NCBI RefSeq assembly: GCF_039534165.1
Contig: NZ_BAAAUX010000027.1
Span: 1-55,037 of the forward strand
From: Saccharopolyspora_D taberi
Lineage (GTDB): Bacteria > Actinomycetota > Actinomycetes > Mycobacteriales > Pseudonocardiaceae
Direction: 5' to 3'
Length of the DNA stretch: 55,037 nt
Each line of letters begins with the position of its first letter. Positions within the stretch are counted from its first letter, which is position 1. The translations under genes and the position numbers were made by a program. This document shows, in pieces, positions 31,801 through 40,422 of the stretch. Under the pieces are notes generated by a model. It ran no database searches. It saw only the letters and a list, made by a program, of their open reading frames with translations, and was not told where the DNA came from.

Positions 31801-34032
31801 ATGGCGACGAGGCGTGTGGGCAGACTTCCCGACGACCTGACCAGTTTCGTCGGGCGTCGAGGCATGAGCGCGCAGGTGCGGCGGCTGGTGTCGTCGTCCC
31901 GGCTGGTGACGCTGACCGGCGTGGCCGGGGTCGGCAAGTCCCGGCTGGCCGCGCACGTCGCGCGCGGTCTGCGGCGCGCCTTCCCCGACGGCGTGTGGCT
32001 GGTGGACCTGGCCAGGGTCGCCGAACCCGATCTCCTCGGCCGGGCCGTGACCACCGGGCTCGACCTGCGCGACCAGCCCTGGACCACACCCGAGGCGCTG
32101 GCCGACCAGCTCGCGGACAAGCGGATGCTGGTCGTGCTCGACGGCTGCGAGCACCTGCTCGACGCCTGCGGAACGCTGGTCGGCGCGATGCTCGCCAGAG
32201 CGCCGGAGGTGCGGGTGCTGGTGACCAGCCGCTCGCCGCTGGGGATCGCCGGCGAGCAGATCTGCCCCGTCCCGCCGATGTCGGTGCCCACCAGGGGCGG
32301 CGGCGAAGCGCTGGCGCTGTTCGAGGACCGCGCGGCGGCAGTGCAGCCCGGCTTCGCCGTCGGCCCGCACAACCAGCAGGCCGTGGCCCGGCTCTGCCGC
32401 GGGCTCGACGGGCTGCCGCTGGCGATCGAGCTGGCCGCGGTGTGGATGCGGTCGCTGTCGGTCGAGGAGATCCTGGACCGCCTCGGCGACCGGTACCGGC
32501 TGCTCACCGGCGGCGACCGCAGCGCCGCTCCGCACCACCGCACGCTGCGCGCGGCGATCGCGTGGAGCTTCGACCTGTGCTCGCCGATCGAGCGGACGCT
32601 GTGGGCGCGGCTGTCGGTGTTCGCGGGCGGCTTCGAGCTGGCGGCGGCCGAGGACGTCTGCGCGGGCGACGGCGTCAGCGCGGAGGAGCTGTTCCTCGGC
32701 ATCGCCGGGCTGGTCGAGCGGTCGGTGCTGACCAGGGAGGACTCCGGAGGATCGCGGACCAGGTACCGGCTGCTGCGCACGCTGGGCGAGTACGGCCGGG
32801 AGCGGCTCGGCGCCGAGGAGCTGGTGCTGCGCCGGCGCCACCGCGACCACTACCTGCGGCTCGCCGAGTGCGCGGATGCCGAGTGGCTGGGCCCGTCCCA
32901 GCTGGAGTGGCTGCGCCGCCTGCGGCTGGACCGCGAGAACCTGCGCGCGGCGTTGGACTTCTGCGGCACCGAACCCGGCGAGGAAGCGCTGCGGCTGGCC
33001 GCCGCGCTGCGGTTCCACTGGATCGCGGGCGGCGCGCTCGCCGACGGCCGCGACTGGCTCGACGACGCGCTGGCCCTCACCTCCGGGCCGAGTTCGCACC
33101 GGGCCCGCGTGCTTGCGATCAACGCGCTGGTCAGCGCGATGCAGGGGGACACCGGGGCCGCGCTGGAAATGGTGGCCGAGGCGCGCGAGCTCGGAGATCC
33201 GCTGGTGCCGAACGTGTCCGGCGTGATCGATCTCCTGCGCGGCGACTTCGCCGGAGCGGTGGACTGGTTCGAGGAGTCCATGCGGCAACCGGAACTGCTC
33301 AACCACGACGGGCTGGCCGTGATGTCGCTGCCGAACCGCGCTCTGCTGGCGATCTTCGACGGCGAACCCGAGCGGGCCGCGCAGCTGTGCGAGCAGGCCG
33401 TGGAGATCTGCGAGGAGCACGGTGAGAAGTGGGCGCGGTCGTGGGCGGAGCTGGTGCTCGGGCTGTGCCGCTGGCGGCAGGGCGACCTGCCCGCGGCGAC
33501 GGCGCACGTGCAGGCGGCGCTGCGGACCAAGGACCTGTTCCACGACCTGCCCGGCATCCTCCTCTGCCTGGAGGCGTTGGCGTGGATCGAGACGAAGCGG
33601 CACCATCCCCACCGCGCGGTCCGGTTGTTCGCGGCCGCGGGCGAACTGTGGAAACCGCTCGGGACGCACCTGTTCGGCATCGAGCAGTACGAGCAGTGGC
33701 ACCGCGAGTCCGCAGCCGCGGCACGGCGTGCGCTGCGGCCGGACGAGTTCCGCGAGGCGGAGCGGAAGGGCGCCTCGTTCACCCTCGCGGAGGCGGTGGC
33801 CTACGCGCTCGGCGAGCGCCGGCCGACTCGCGCCGCCCACATCCCCGAGCAGCTCACCAAGCGGGAGCACGAGGTCGCGCAGTTGGTCGCGAGAGGGCTG
33901 TCGAACCGGCAGATCGCCGAGCAGCTGGTCATCGCCAAGCGGACCTCGGACAGCCACATCGAGCACATCCTGACCAAGCTCGGCTTCAGCTCGCGCGCCC
34001 AGATCGCGGCCTGGGTGGCAGAACAGCCCTAG
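31801..34032 (+). CDS. AAA/STAND ATPase-LuxR regulator
   Basis: It encodes 743 residues from ATG 31801 (a GTG at 31792 is in frame). The N-terminal P-loop domain has GVAGVGKSR (40-48), VVLDGCEHLL and LVTSRSPLGI, the GLPLAIELAA motif of NB-ARC/BTAD-type regulators, then a TPR-like helical region (about 390-640). The C-terminal LuxR HTH has LTKREHEVAQLVARGLSNRQ. One position in the recognition region, KRTSDSHIEHI, has Ser where Val is usual. It may sense a ligand through the repeats; the target is unknown. It shares CTAG with the next, convergent gene. Confidence 0.88.
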   Translation: MATRRVGRLPDDLTSFVGRRGMSAQVRRLVSSSRLVTLTGVAGVGKSRLAAHVARGLRRAFPDGVWLVDLARVAEPDLLGRAVTTGLDLRDQPWTTPEALADQLADKRMLVVLDGCEHLLDACGTLVGAMLARAPEVRVLVTSRSPLGIAGEQICPVPPMSVPTRGGGEALALFEDRAAAVQPGFAVGPHNQQAVARLCRGLDGLPLAIELAAVWMRSLSVEEILDRLGDRYRLLTGGDRSAAPHHRTLRAAIAWSFDLCSPIERTLWARLSVFAGGFELAAAEDVCAGDGVSAEELFLGIAGLVERSVLTREDSGGSRTRYRLLRTLGEYGRERLGAEELVLRRRHRDHYLRLAECADAEWLGPSQLEWLRRLRLDRENLRAALDFCGTEPGEEALRLAAALRFHWIAGGALADGRDWLDDALALTSGPSSHRARVLAINALVSAMQGDTGAALEMVAEARELGDPLVPNVSGVIDLLRGDFAGAVDWFEESMRQPELLNHDGLAVMSLPNRALLAIFDGEPERAAQLCEQAVEICEEHGEKWARSWAELVLGLCRWRQGDLPAATAHVQAALRTKDLFHDLPGILLCLEALAWIETKRHHPHRAVRLFAAAGELWKPLGTHLFGIEQYEQWHRESAAAARRALRPDEFREAERKGASFTLAEAVAYALGERRPTRAAHIPEQLTKREHEVAQLVARGLSNRQIAEQLVIAKRTSDSHIEHILTKLGFSSRAQIAAWVAEQP

Positions 34033-34421
34033 CGGGCGGCGGCGCGGCGGGTCGCGGAGACCACCGTCTGCCAGGACGGCGGGTCGGTCGGGCCGGTGAC
34101 CCAGTCGGCGCCGTCGAGCGGCGGCAGCGGGACGCGGTCACCGGGGTGGCTGGTCCGCACCGCGCCGAAGACGCCGTCCTCCGGGAGTTCGCGCACGTCA
34201 GGACCGGTGAGCAGGGCCCAGTGGTCCGGGTACGCGATGGCCGGTCCGGCGAGCATGTGCACGGCGAGCACGTGGTGGACGCGGCTGGCCAGCGGCGCCG
34301 GCATGAACAGCGCCTCGACGTGGTCGTCCAGCACCAGCACACCACCCTCGACGTGCCAGCCGAGGGCGAGGAAGCGGGGATCTTCTGCGGTCTTGGGGGG
34401 AGCTTGCTGAAGCATGATCAT
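34029..34421 (-). CDS. Small protein of unknown function
   Basis: From ATG 34421 (MIMLQQAPPKT; second ATG 34415) it encodes 130 residues. The middle contains HVLAVHMLAGPAIAYPDHWALLTG and the end WVTGPTDPPSWQTVVSA. The frame is open further upstream but that part reads as non-coding. No signal peptide or membrane segment is seen. Similarity to the start of primase-polymerase domains is only faint, and I do not assign it. A large stem-loop (34435-34486) in its probable 5' leader is notable. Confidence 0.6.
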   Translation of the reverse strand: MIMLQQAPPKTAEDPRFLALGWHVEGGVLVLDDHVEALFMPAPLASRVHHVLAVHMLAGPAIAYPDHWALLTGPDVRELPEDGVFGAVRTSHPGDRVPLPPLDGADWVTGPTDPPSWQTVVSATRRAAAR

Positions 34422-34434
34422 CCTGAACTCGCGA

Positions 34435-34486
34435 CGAGGTGGGCGCTGCGGTACCTCCAGGGCCGCCTGCGGAAACGCCCACCTCG
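34435..34486 (-). promoter_or_regulatory. Leader stem-loop of the small unknown gene
   Basis: CGAGGTGGGCG (34435-34445) and its perfect complement (34476-34486) enclose 30 nt, 13 nt before the start codon at 34421 on the minus strand. A structured 5' leader or a cis-regulatory RNA is possible. The remaining gap to 34885 holds a CGAACC-CGG-GGTTCG palindrome (34797-34811) and a TTGACA (34821-34826), a possible -35 element for the next gene. Confidence 0.45.
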
Positions 34487-34885
34487 CTCTATGGGGAACG
34501 GGCAGCGGGTCGTTGGGGCACATGGCCCGCTGTCCGGCTGCTGCGTCCTCCTCACCTGTCGCCCGATCACCCTGGGAACGGCGGATGCCGCTGGTGCGGG
34601 GCCGGTGATGAGGCGTGCGGCCACCGCCGTTCCTCCCTGACTTGCGCGCCCCTTCTTCCGGAGCACGTTCGCAATATGGCCCCTCGGAGGCGGTGCGCGG
34701 AGCGGGACAACTACCGAGACCCATACCTAAAAACAGCTCCTCGTCGAGCAGGAACTCAGACCGGAAACACCCGTTCGAGTTGCCCGACACACGGTACGAA
34801 CCCGGGGTTCGCAACGCTGCTTGACAAGATCGACTCCCTACTCTCGTCGCGTTCGGAAAAAACCCGCGAACCCGAGGAGAGAGTC

Positions 34886-36673
34886 ATGCGCACCGTTTTC
34901 CTGCACGGCGAGGTCGAGCAGTACGAGCGAGCCAGGTCGGCGCTGGCCGAGCGCTTCGCCGAGTGGTCGGACGGCCGGCCCGCCTGCGGTCTGGTGGAGT
35001 TCCTGCTCGACGACAAGCTGTCCGCGGACGGCCTGCTGGCCAGGTGGACCGAGGACGACCTGCGGCGGTTCCTGGTCCGGTCCGCGCCCCGGCGGCTGCT
35101 GCTGGCCGAGGGCTGGGCGGCGGTCCCGGAGTTCCTGGCCGCGTGGATCTCGTTCCTGGACGACACCGGCCTGCTCACCTCCGACCGGCCGGTCCGCGCC
35201 CTGCTGGCCGCCGTGGAACGCGCCTCCCCCGCGTACCTCGCCGCGATGGCCGACCCGGCCGAGTGGGGCGCGGACAAGTTCTGGTCGGTCGTGCTGCACG
35301 AGCACGGCGTGGACGCCGACGACGAGGACGCGGTGGAGACGTTCTTCGAGACTCTGGAGTCCGGCGAGGTCGACGTCGACGAGTCGCTGGCCGAGACCGT
35401 TGAGGAGCGCGACACCGCCGAGGCGGCGGGCGAACCCGCGTTCTGGCTGCCGCCGCGGCACGTGGAGGAGGTGCCGCTGGACGTGCCCGCCCGGCTGCGG
35501 GAGCTGCACACCCGGCTCGCGTCCGAGCAGCGGCGGTTCGACCTCGACGAGGTCGCCGGGCTGCTGGAGGTCGACCGGTTCGAGGCCGGGCTGCTGGTCG
35601 AGTGGGCGCGGCAGGCCGGTCTCGTCCGCGTGGTCGGCGAGCGCCTGACCCCGACGCACATCAGCGCGGCGGTGCTGGCCGAGCCGGAACTGCTGTGGAC
35701 CCGCCTGTGGCAGACGTTCGTGCTGCTCGACGAGTACTTCGGCGGCGAACCGGGCCTGCTCCCGGAGGGCGGCGAGCTCTTCGGCGAGCTGGTGCAGGCG
35801 GCGCTGTGCGGCCTGTACTCCTCGACCGGCGCGGTCGCGCTGGAGCACCTGGTCGGCGCGATCAGCGACGACGTGCTCGACCCGGTCGAGGAGTCGCGGG
35901 ACCGGTCGGAGGCCCTGCGCAGGACGCTGGTGCGGATGTTCGACCAGTGGGCGGCGCTGGGGGTGGTCCGCACCGGCGTCACCACCGACGCCGAGCAGAT
36001 CGCGGCCATCGAGTCCGCGGTTCCCGCCGGGGTCACCGCCGAGCGCACGGTGGTCCAACTGACCAAGCCCGGGCTGTTCGCCGCGCGCGGTTCGCTCCAG
36101 GCGTTCGGCTTCGTCGCGCCGACGGTCGAGGACATGGCCCAGTACCCGGTGGAGGTGCTGGTCCTGGCGCTGCCGGAGAGCCCGCCCGAGGTCGCCGAGG
36201 TGCTGGTGTCCGACTGGCTGGGACGACTCGGGGCGCGCGGCGGCGCCCAGGAGCTGGCGGCGCTGCTGCGGCGGGCCGACGACCCGGCGGTCCGGCTCGC
36301 GGCGCTGTGGTTGCTGGAGCAGACCGGGGAGGAAGGCGTCGCGGTCGCGCGTGACCTGGCAGATGACCCTGTCGCCGGTCCGGCGGTGCGGATGTGGTTG
36401 CAGGCCCGGCCGTCCTCGGACGAGGTGGTCGCCAGGCCCGGTGACGAGCTGCTGCTGGAGCTGGACGGGATGGCGGTCGCGGTGGCCGGCGACGCGGGCC
36501 GGTTCCTGGCCGAGTTCCAGCAGCGGCCCACCGCGGACCAGATCGCGCTGATCGACCGGATTCCGGAGACCGCGCACGTCGGGGTTCCGGCCCTGCTGTC
36601 GGTGATCGCCGAGGAGCACCCCGACGAGTCGGTGGCCGGGGCCGCGCGGCGCGGGCTGGAGAAGGTGGGGTGA
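34886..36673 (+). CDS. Large acidic helical protein, unknown function
   Basis: It encodes 595 residues from ATG 34886, after GAGGAGAGAG; the frame above it is open by chance. It is strongly acidic (for example VDADDEDAVETFFE). It has a repeated architecture of helical stretches, with a winged-helix-like segment near 210-250 (VAGLLEVDRFEAGLLVEWAR) and HEAT-like repeats near the end (VRLAALWLLEQTGEEGVAVA). No signal peptide or membrane segments. I do not recognise the family. A near-perfect terminator follows. Confidence 0.78.
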   Translation: MRTVFLHGEVEQYERARSALAERFAEWSDGRPACGLVEFLLDDKLSADGLLARWTEDDLRRFLVRSAPRRLLLAEGWAAVPEFLAAWISFLDDTGLLTSDRPVRALLAAVERASPAYLAAMADPAEWGADKFWSVVLHEHGVDADDEDAVETFFETLESGEVDVDESLAETVEERDTAEAAGEPAFWLPPRHVEEVPLDVPARLRELHTRLASEQRRFDLDEVAGLLEVDRFEAGLLVEWARQAGLVRVVGERLTPTHISAAVLAEPELLWTRLWQTFVLLDEYFGGEPGLLPEGGELFGELVQAALCGLYSSTGAVALEHLVGAISDDVLDPVEESRDRSEALRRTLVRMFDQWAALGVVRTGVTTDAEQIAAIESAVPAGVTAERTVVQLTKPGLFAARGSLQAFGFVAPTVEDMAQYPVEVLVLALPESPPEVAEVLVSDWLGRLGARGGAQELAALLRRADDPAVRLAALWLLEQTGEEGVAVARDLADDPVAGPAVRMWLQARPSSDEVVARPGDELLLELDGMAVAVAGDAGRFLAEFQQRPTADQIALIDRIPETAHVGVPALLSVIAEEHPDESVAGAARRGLEKVG

Positions 36674-36680
36674 TCACGAG

Positions 36681-36709
36681 CTGGTGGGCCCGGCTGCCGG
36701 GCCCACCAG
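36681..36709 (+). terminator. Perfect 13-bp terminator hairpin
   Basis: CTGGTGGGCCCGG (36681-36693) and CCGGGCCCACCAG (36697-36709) pair fully around a 3-nt loop, 7 nt after the stop of the acidic protein gene. Confidence 0.85.
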
Positions 36710-36773
36710 CACCTTCCCGGGGCCCAGCACCTTCCCGGGGCCCAGCACCTTCCCGGGGCCCAGCACCTTCCCG
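36707..36773. repeat. 18-bp tandem repeat, 3.7 copies
   Basis: CAGCACCTTCCCGGGGCC starts at 36707, 36725 and 36743 identically, and a fourth partial copy starts at 36761. The first copy begins inside the right arm of the preceding terminator. The repeat occupies the gap before the MFS gene start at 36884. It is not in a credible coding frame. Confidence 0.9.
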
Positions 36774-36883
36774 CGTCCTGGACGCGTTCGGTGACAGTCG
36801 TCATGTCCGTCTGGTTCAACCTGGAGGAAACTTGTTAGCATTGCAAACGAACTGATTTCGAGGGGTGCGAGGAGTGGCTGCCG

Positions 36884-38107
36884 ATGAGCGGCGCACATGA
36901 CGTGCGGTTGCTGGACGTCTTCAAGGGACAACCCAAGGCGGTGTGGATCACCGCCTTCGCCGCGGTGATCGCCTTCATGGGCATCGGCCTGGTGGACCCG
37001 ATCCTGCTGTCGATCGCCGAAGCGCTCCACGCCGGACCCCAGCAGGTCACCCTGCTGTTCTCGTCGTACCTGGGCGTCCAGGTGGTCGCGATGCTGATCA
37101 CCGGCGCGTTCAGCGCCCGCTTCGGCCCGAAGCGCACCGTGGTGACCGGGCTGGTGCTGATCGTGCTGGCGACGCTGGCGTGCGCGGTGGCCGGATCGAT
37201 CGGTCAGCTGGTCGCGCTGCGCGCGGTGTGGGGGCTGGGCAACGCCTTCTTCATCGCGACCGCGCTGTCGGTGATCGTCGGTGCGGCCAGCGGCGGGCAG
37301 CAGGCCGCGATCCTGCTCTACGAGGCGGCGCTGGGCATCGGCCTGTCGACCGGTCCGCTGCTGGGCGCGCTGCTCGGCGAGATCTCGTGGCGCGGACCGT
37401 TCGCGGGCACCGCCGTCCTGATGGCCATCGCGCTGATCCTCTCGGCGGGATTCCTGCCCAAGGACGGCAACCGCGCGGACCGGCCCCGGGTGCGGCTGCT
37501 CGACCCGATCCGGGCGCTGGGCCACGGCGGGCTGCTGCGCACCTCGATCGGATCCGCGCTCTACACGGCGGCGTTCTTCATCGTGCTTGCGTGGTCCCCG
37601 TTCGTGCTGGAGTTCGGCGCGATCGCGGTCGGGCTGGTGTTCTTCGGCTGGGGTCTGTGCGTCGCGTTCGCCGGGGTCGCGCTCGCCCCGAGGCTCGCGG
37701 CCCGGTTCGGCGAGGCGGGCGGAACAGTGCTGGCGGTGCTGATCTACGCCGTGCTGCTGGTGGTGATGGCCGTGGGCTCCAAGCCGGTCGTCGTCGTGGC
37801 CGTCATCCTCAGCGGTCTGGCATCCGGTCTGCTCAACACCCTGTTCACCGGTACTGCGATGAGCATCAGCTCCGCGCCGCGCCCGGTGGCCAGCGCCGGC
37901 TACAACTTCTGCCGCTGGTTCGGCGGCGCGGTCGCCGCGACCCTGGTCGGCCACATCGCGGAGTGGACCGGCGCGCCGCAGGCGCCGTTCTTCGTCGGCG
38001 CCGTCGCGTGCGTCCTGGCGGCCGGGCTGCTGGTGGTCGACCTGCGGCGCCGGACCGACGAGCACCAGGTCCCGGCCGAGGCGGTGCTGGTCGGCGAGGA
38101 GTTCTGA
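36884..38107 (+). CDS. MFS transporter, 12-TM drug exporter type
   Basis: The 407-residue protein has twelve hydrophobic segments. Segment 1 includes AAVIAFMGIGLVDPILLSIA, then the loop GAFSARFGPKRTVV (motif A variant) and GLVLIVLATLACAVAG. The cytoplasmic central loop is short, as in DHA1 exporters. GGAGTGGCTGCCG precedes the ATG at 36884. The substrate is unknown; efflux is likely. The upstream TTGTTAGCATTGCAA (36834-36848) is AT-rich for this DNA and may hold the promoter. A strong hairpin follows. Confidence 0.9.
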   Translation: MSGAHDVRLLDVFKGQPKAVWITAFAAVIAFMGIGLVDPILLSIAEALHAGPQQVTLLFSSYLGVQVVAMLITGAFSARFGPKRTVVTGLVLIVLATLACAVAGSIGQLVALRAVWGLGNAFFIATALSVIVGAASGGQQAAILLYEAALGIGLSTGPLLGALLGEISWRGPFAGTAVLMAIALILSAGFLPKDGNRADRPRVRLLDPIRALGHGGLLRTSIGSALYTAAFFIVLAWSPFVLEFGAIAVGLVFFGWGLCVAFAGVALAPRLAARFGEAGGTVLAVLIYAVLLVVMAVGSKPVVVVAVILSGLASGLLNTLFTGTAMSISSAPRPVASAGYNFCRWFGGAVAATLVGHIAEWTGAPQAPFFVGAVACVLAAGLLVVDLRRRTDEHQVPAEAVLVGEEF

Positions 38108-38112
38108 GCCCC

Positions 38113-38154
38113 GCGCGCAGGGGAGTCCGCTGCACTGCGGGCTCCCCTGCGCGC
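38113..38154 (+). terminator. Hairpin terminator after the MFS gene
   Basis: GCGCGCAGGGGAG (38113-38125) and its complement (38142-38154) pair perfectly, with a small extra internal stem in the loop. It is followed by the direct repeat listed next. Confidence 0.8.
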
Positions 38155-38225
38155 GTCGAGAATTCGAGGTGCCGCCGCCTGCGGTGTGCCCTCGGTGCGC
38201 TTCCCCTGCGCGCGTCGAGAATTCG
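38144..38225. repeat. 23-bp direct repeat, copies 59 bp apart
   Basis: CCCCTGCGCGCGTCGAGAATTCG-type units lie at 38144-38166 and, identically, at 38203-38225. The first copy overlaps the right arm of the terminator. Both contain an EcoRI-like GAATTC. They lie upstream of the PhoX gene and could be regulatory or a duplication scar. Confidence 0.75.
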
Positions 38226-38303
38226 CCGAATATTCCTCAAACGTTCTGTCCGCTCCGGTTGTGACATACCCTCCACTGCGTTCTTGGACTCTGGAGGTTT
38301 GAC

Positions 38304-40283
38304 GTGCCACCACAACCGGGTCGCGGCCGGTTCTCGCTTCCACTGCTCACCGGCGGACGCGCGCGGGTCACCTGCCGGTACCGCTGCGGCGACCAATGTT
38401 CCCACCAGCCGCCCAACACCTCCGCCAACCCGTACTTCGGCGACCTCGTCCAGCGCGTGATCGACCGGCGCGGGCTGTTCCGCGCGGGGGCCGTCGTCGC
38501 GGTGTCCTCGGCCGTGCTCCCCGGCGTCGCGTCGGCCGCGTCGAAGCAGGGGCTGGACTTCGTGCCGGTGCGGCCCAACAGCGAGGACGCCGTCGTCGTT
38601 CCCGAGGGGTTCGAGCAGGGCGTCGTGATCCGGTGGGGCGACCCGATCCTGCCCGGTGCGCCGGAATTCGACTTCGACGCCCAGACGCCGGAGGCGCAGG
38701 AGCAGCAGTTCGGCTACAACAACGACTTCTGCGCCCTGCTGCCGCTGCGCGACGACCTCCGGCTCATGGTGAACAACCACGAGTACACGACCGAGGAGTT
38801 CCTGTTCCGCGGCTACGACCCGGAGAACCCGACCGAGCAGCAGGTGCGCGTCGCGTGGGCCGCGCACGGGCTTTCGGTCGTGGTGCTGGAAACCGGTGAC
38901 GCCGCCCCGAAGGTGCGGCTCGATCCGCTCAACCGCCGCATCACGCTGAACACCGAGTTCGAGGTGCGCGGTCCGGCGGCGGGCAGCGAGTACCTCAAGA
39001 CGCCGGCCGACCCCAGCGGCACCAGGGTCTTCGGCACCATGAACAACTGCTCCGGCGGGGTCACGCCGTGGGGCACGATCCTGTCCGGCGAGGAGAACAT
39101 CCACTTCTACTTCGCCAACGCCGACAGCGTCACCGATCCGAAGGCCGCCGAACGGCTCGCCCGCTACGGCCTCAAGGGCGGGGCGACCGAGCGCAAGTGG
39201 GAGCGCTTCGACTCCCGGTGGGACATCGCGCAGCAGCCCAACGAACCCAACCGGTTCGGCTGGATCATCGAACTGGACCCGTACGACCCGCGGTCGACGC
39301 CGGTCAAGCACACCGCGCTGGGCCGGTTCAAGCACGAGGGCGCCAACATCAAGGTGCTCGACGACGGCCGGGTCGCCGCGTACATGGGCGACGACGAGAA
39401 GTTCGAGTACCTCTACCGCTTCGTCTCCGACGAGAAGATGAAGTCCGGTGAGAGCAAGCACGCGCGGCGGCACAACATGTCGCTGCTGGACTCCGGCACG
39501 CTCTACGTCGCGAAGCTCACCGGGGACAGCCCGGCCACCGAGATCGACGGCAGCGGGAAGCTGCCCTCGGACGGGCAGTTCGACGGTTTCGGCGAGTGGA
39601 TCCCGCTGGCGCACAACGGCGAAAGCTTCGTTCCCGGCTTCACCGCCGAGGAGGTCTACGTCTTCGCCCGGCAGGCCGCCGACGTGGTCGGCGCGACCAG
39701 GATGGACCGCCCCGAGGACGTCCAGCCGCACCCGACCACCGGTCGGGTCTACGCCGCGCTGACCAACAACTCCGACCGCGGCACCGACGGCAAGGCCGGC
39801 GCCGACGAGCCGAACCCGCGCGTCACCAACAAGCACGGCCAGGTCCTCGAACTGACCGAGACGTCACCGACGACGTTCACCTGGAACCTGCTTCTGGTGT
39901 GCGGGGATCCGAACGATCCGGCCACCTACTTCGGCGGCTTCGACAAGACGCAGGTCAGCCCGATCACCTGCCCGGACAACCTGGCCTTCGACTCCGCGGG
40001 CGACCTGTGGATCACCACCGACTCCACCGAGGCGCTGGGCGCCAACGACGGCCTGTACCGGGTTCCGCTGGAGGGCGCCGAACGCGGGCACGTCATGCAG
40101 TTCCTCAGCGTTCCGCGCGGGGCCGAGGCGTGCGGCCCGGTGATCGAGGACGATCTCGTGCTCGTTTCCGCCCAGCACCCTGGCGAGCTCGACGGGGCGA
40201 GCGCCGACAACCCGGTCTCGCACTGGCCGGACGGCGGCGACTCCCAGCCCCGGCCCTCCGTGGTGGCCGTTTGGAAGGGGTGA
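38304..40283 (+). CDS. PhoX-type alkaline phosphatase (DUF839), first copy
   Basis: It encodes 659 residues from GTG 38304 after GGAGG. A conserved N-terminal part (VTCRYRCGDQCSH) precedes a Tat-like signal, DRRGLFRAGAVVAVSS. The catalytic-domain landmarks include NNDFCALLPL, NNHEYTTEEF, NNCSGGVTPWGTILSGEEN and MDRPEDVQPHP. PhoX enzymes use Ca2+ and Fe3+ to release phosphate from esters outside the cell. A paralogue lies at 44144-46207. There is no neighbouring pst or pho gene. Function is inferred from the family. Confidence 0.92.
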   Translation: MPPQPGRGRFSLPLLTGGRARVTCRYRCGDQCSHQPPNTSANPYFGDLVQRVIDRRGLFRAGAVVAVSSAVLPGVASAASKQGLDFVPVRPNSEDAVVVPEGFEQGVVIRWGDPILPGAPEFDFDAQTPEAQEQQFGYNNDFCALLPLRDDLRLMVNNHEYTTEEFLFRGYDPENPTEQQVRVAWAAHGLSVVVLETGDAAPKVRLDPLNRRITLNTEFEVRGPAAGSEYLKTPADPSGTRVFGTMNNCSGGVTPWGTILSGEENIHFYFANADSVTDPKAAERLARYGLKGGATERKWERFDSRWDIAQQPNEPNRFGWIIELDPYDPRSTPVKHTALGRFKHEGANIKVLDDGRVAAYMGDDEKFEYLYRFVSDEKMKSGESKHARRHNMSLLDSGTLYVAKLTGDSPATEIDGSGKLPSDGQFDGFGEWIPLAHNGESFVPGFTAEEVYVFARQAADVVGATRMDRPEDVQPHPTTGRVYAALTNNSDRGTDGKAGADEPNPRVTNKHGQVLELTETSPTTFTWNLLLVCGDPNDPATYFGGFDKTQVSPITCPDNLAFDSAGDLWITTDSTEALGANDGLYRVPLEGAERGHVMQFLSVPRGAEACGPVIEDDLVLVSAQHPGELDGASADNPVSHWPDGGDSQPRPSVVAVWKG

Positions 40284-40310
40284 CGTCGGCCTGGAAGCGG
40301 TGACGTCGGC

Positions 40311-40422
40311 GTGAGTCCTCCGGGCTGCACCGCAGAGGGCTGGTGCCGCAGAGATCCGGTGCCACGGAGATCTGGTGCCGCGGAGATTTGCGGCCCGGAG
40401 ATTTGCGGCCCGGAGGACTCAC
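40311..40422. repeat. 15-bp perfect inverted repeat enclosing a 15-16-bp tandem array
   Basis: GTGAGTCCTCCGGGC (40311-40325) has its exact complement at 40408-40422. The 82 nt between hold tandem units starting at 40343, 40359, 40375 (16 bp, pattern GTGCCGCGGAGATCTG), and 40391 and 40406 (15 bp, CGGCCCGGAG...). The right arm covers the stop of the GNAT gene. It lies between the convergent PhoX and GNAT genes and is probably a double terminator with an expanded loop. Confidence 0.8.

Noticed and set aside
34797..34811. CGAACC-CGG-GGTTCG as tRNA T-arm
   Set aside because: No acceptor, D or anticodon arms are found around it.
36707..36773. CRISPR array
   Set aside because: The 18-bp units are directly adjacent without spacers, and no cas genes are near.
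36674..38065. Long antisense frame over the MFS gene containing GKVLGP repeats
   Set aside because: The repeats come from the DNA array and the rest is a shadow of a membrane-protein gene.
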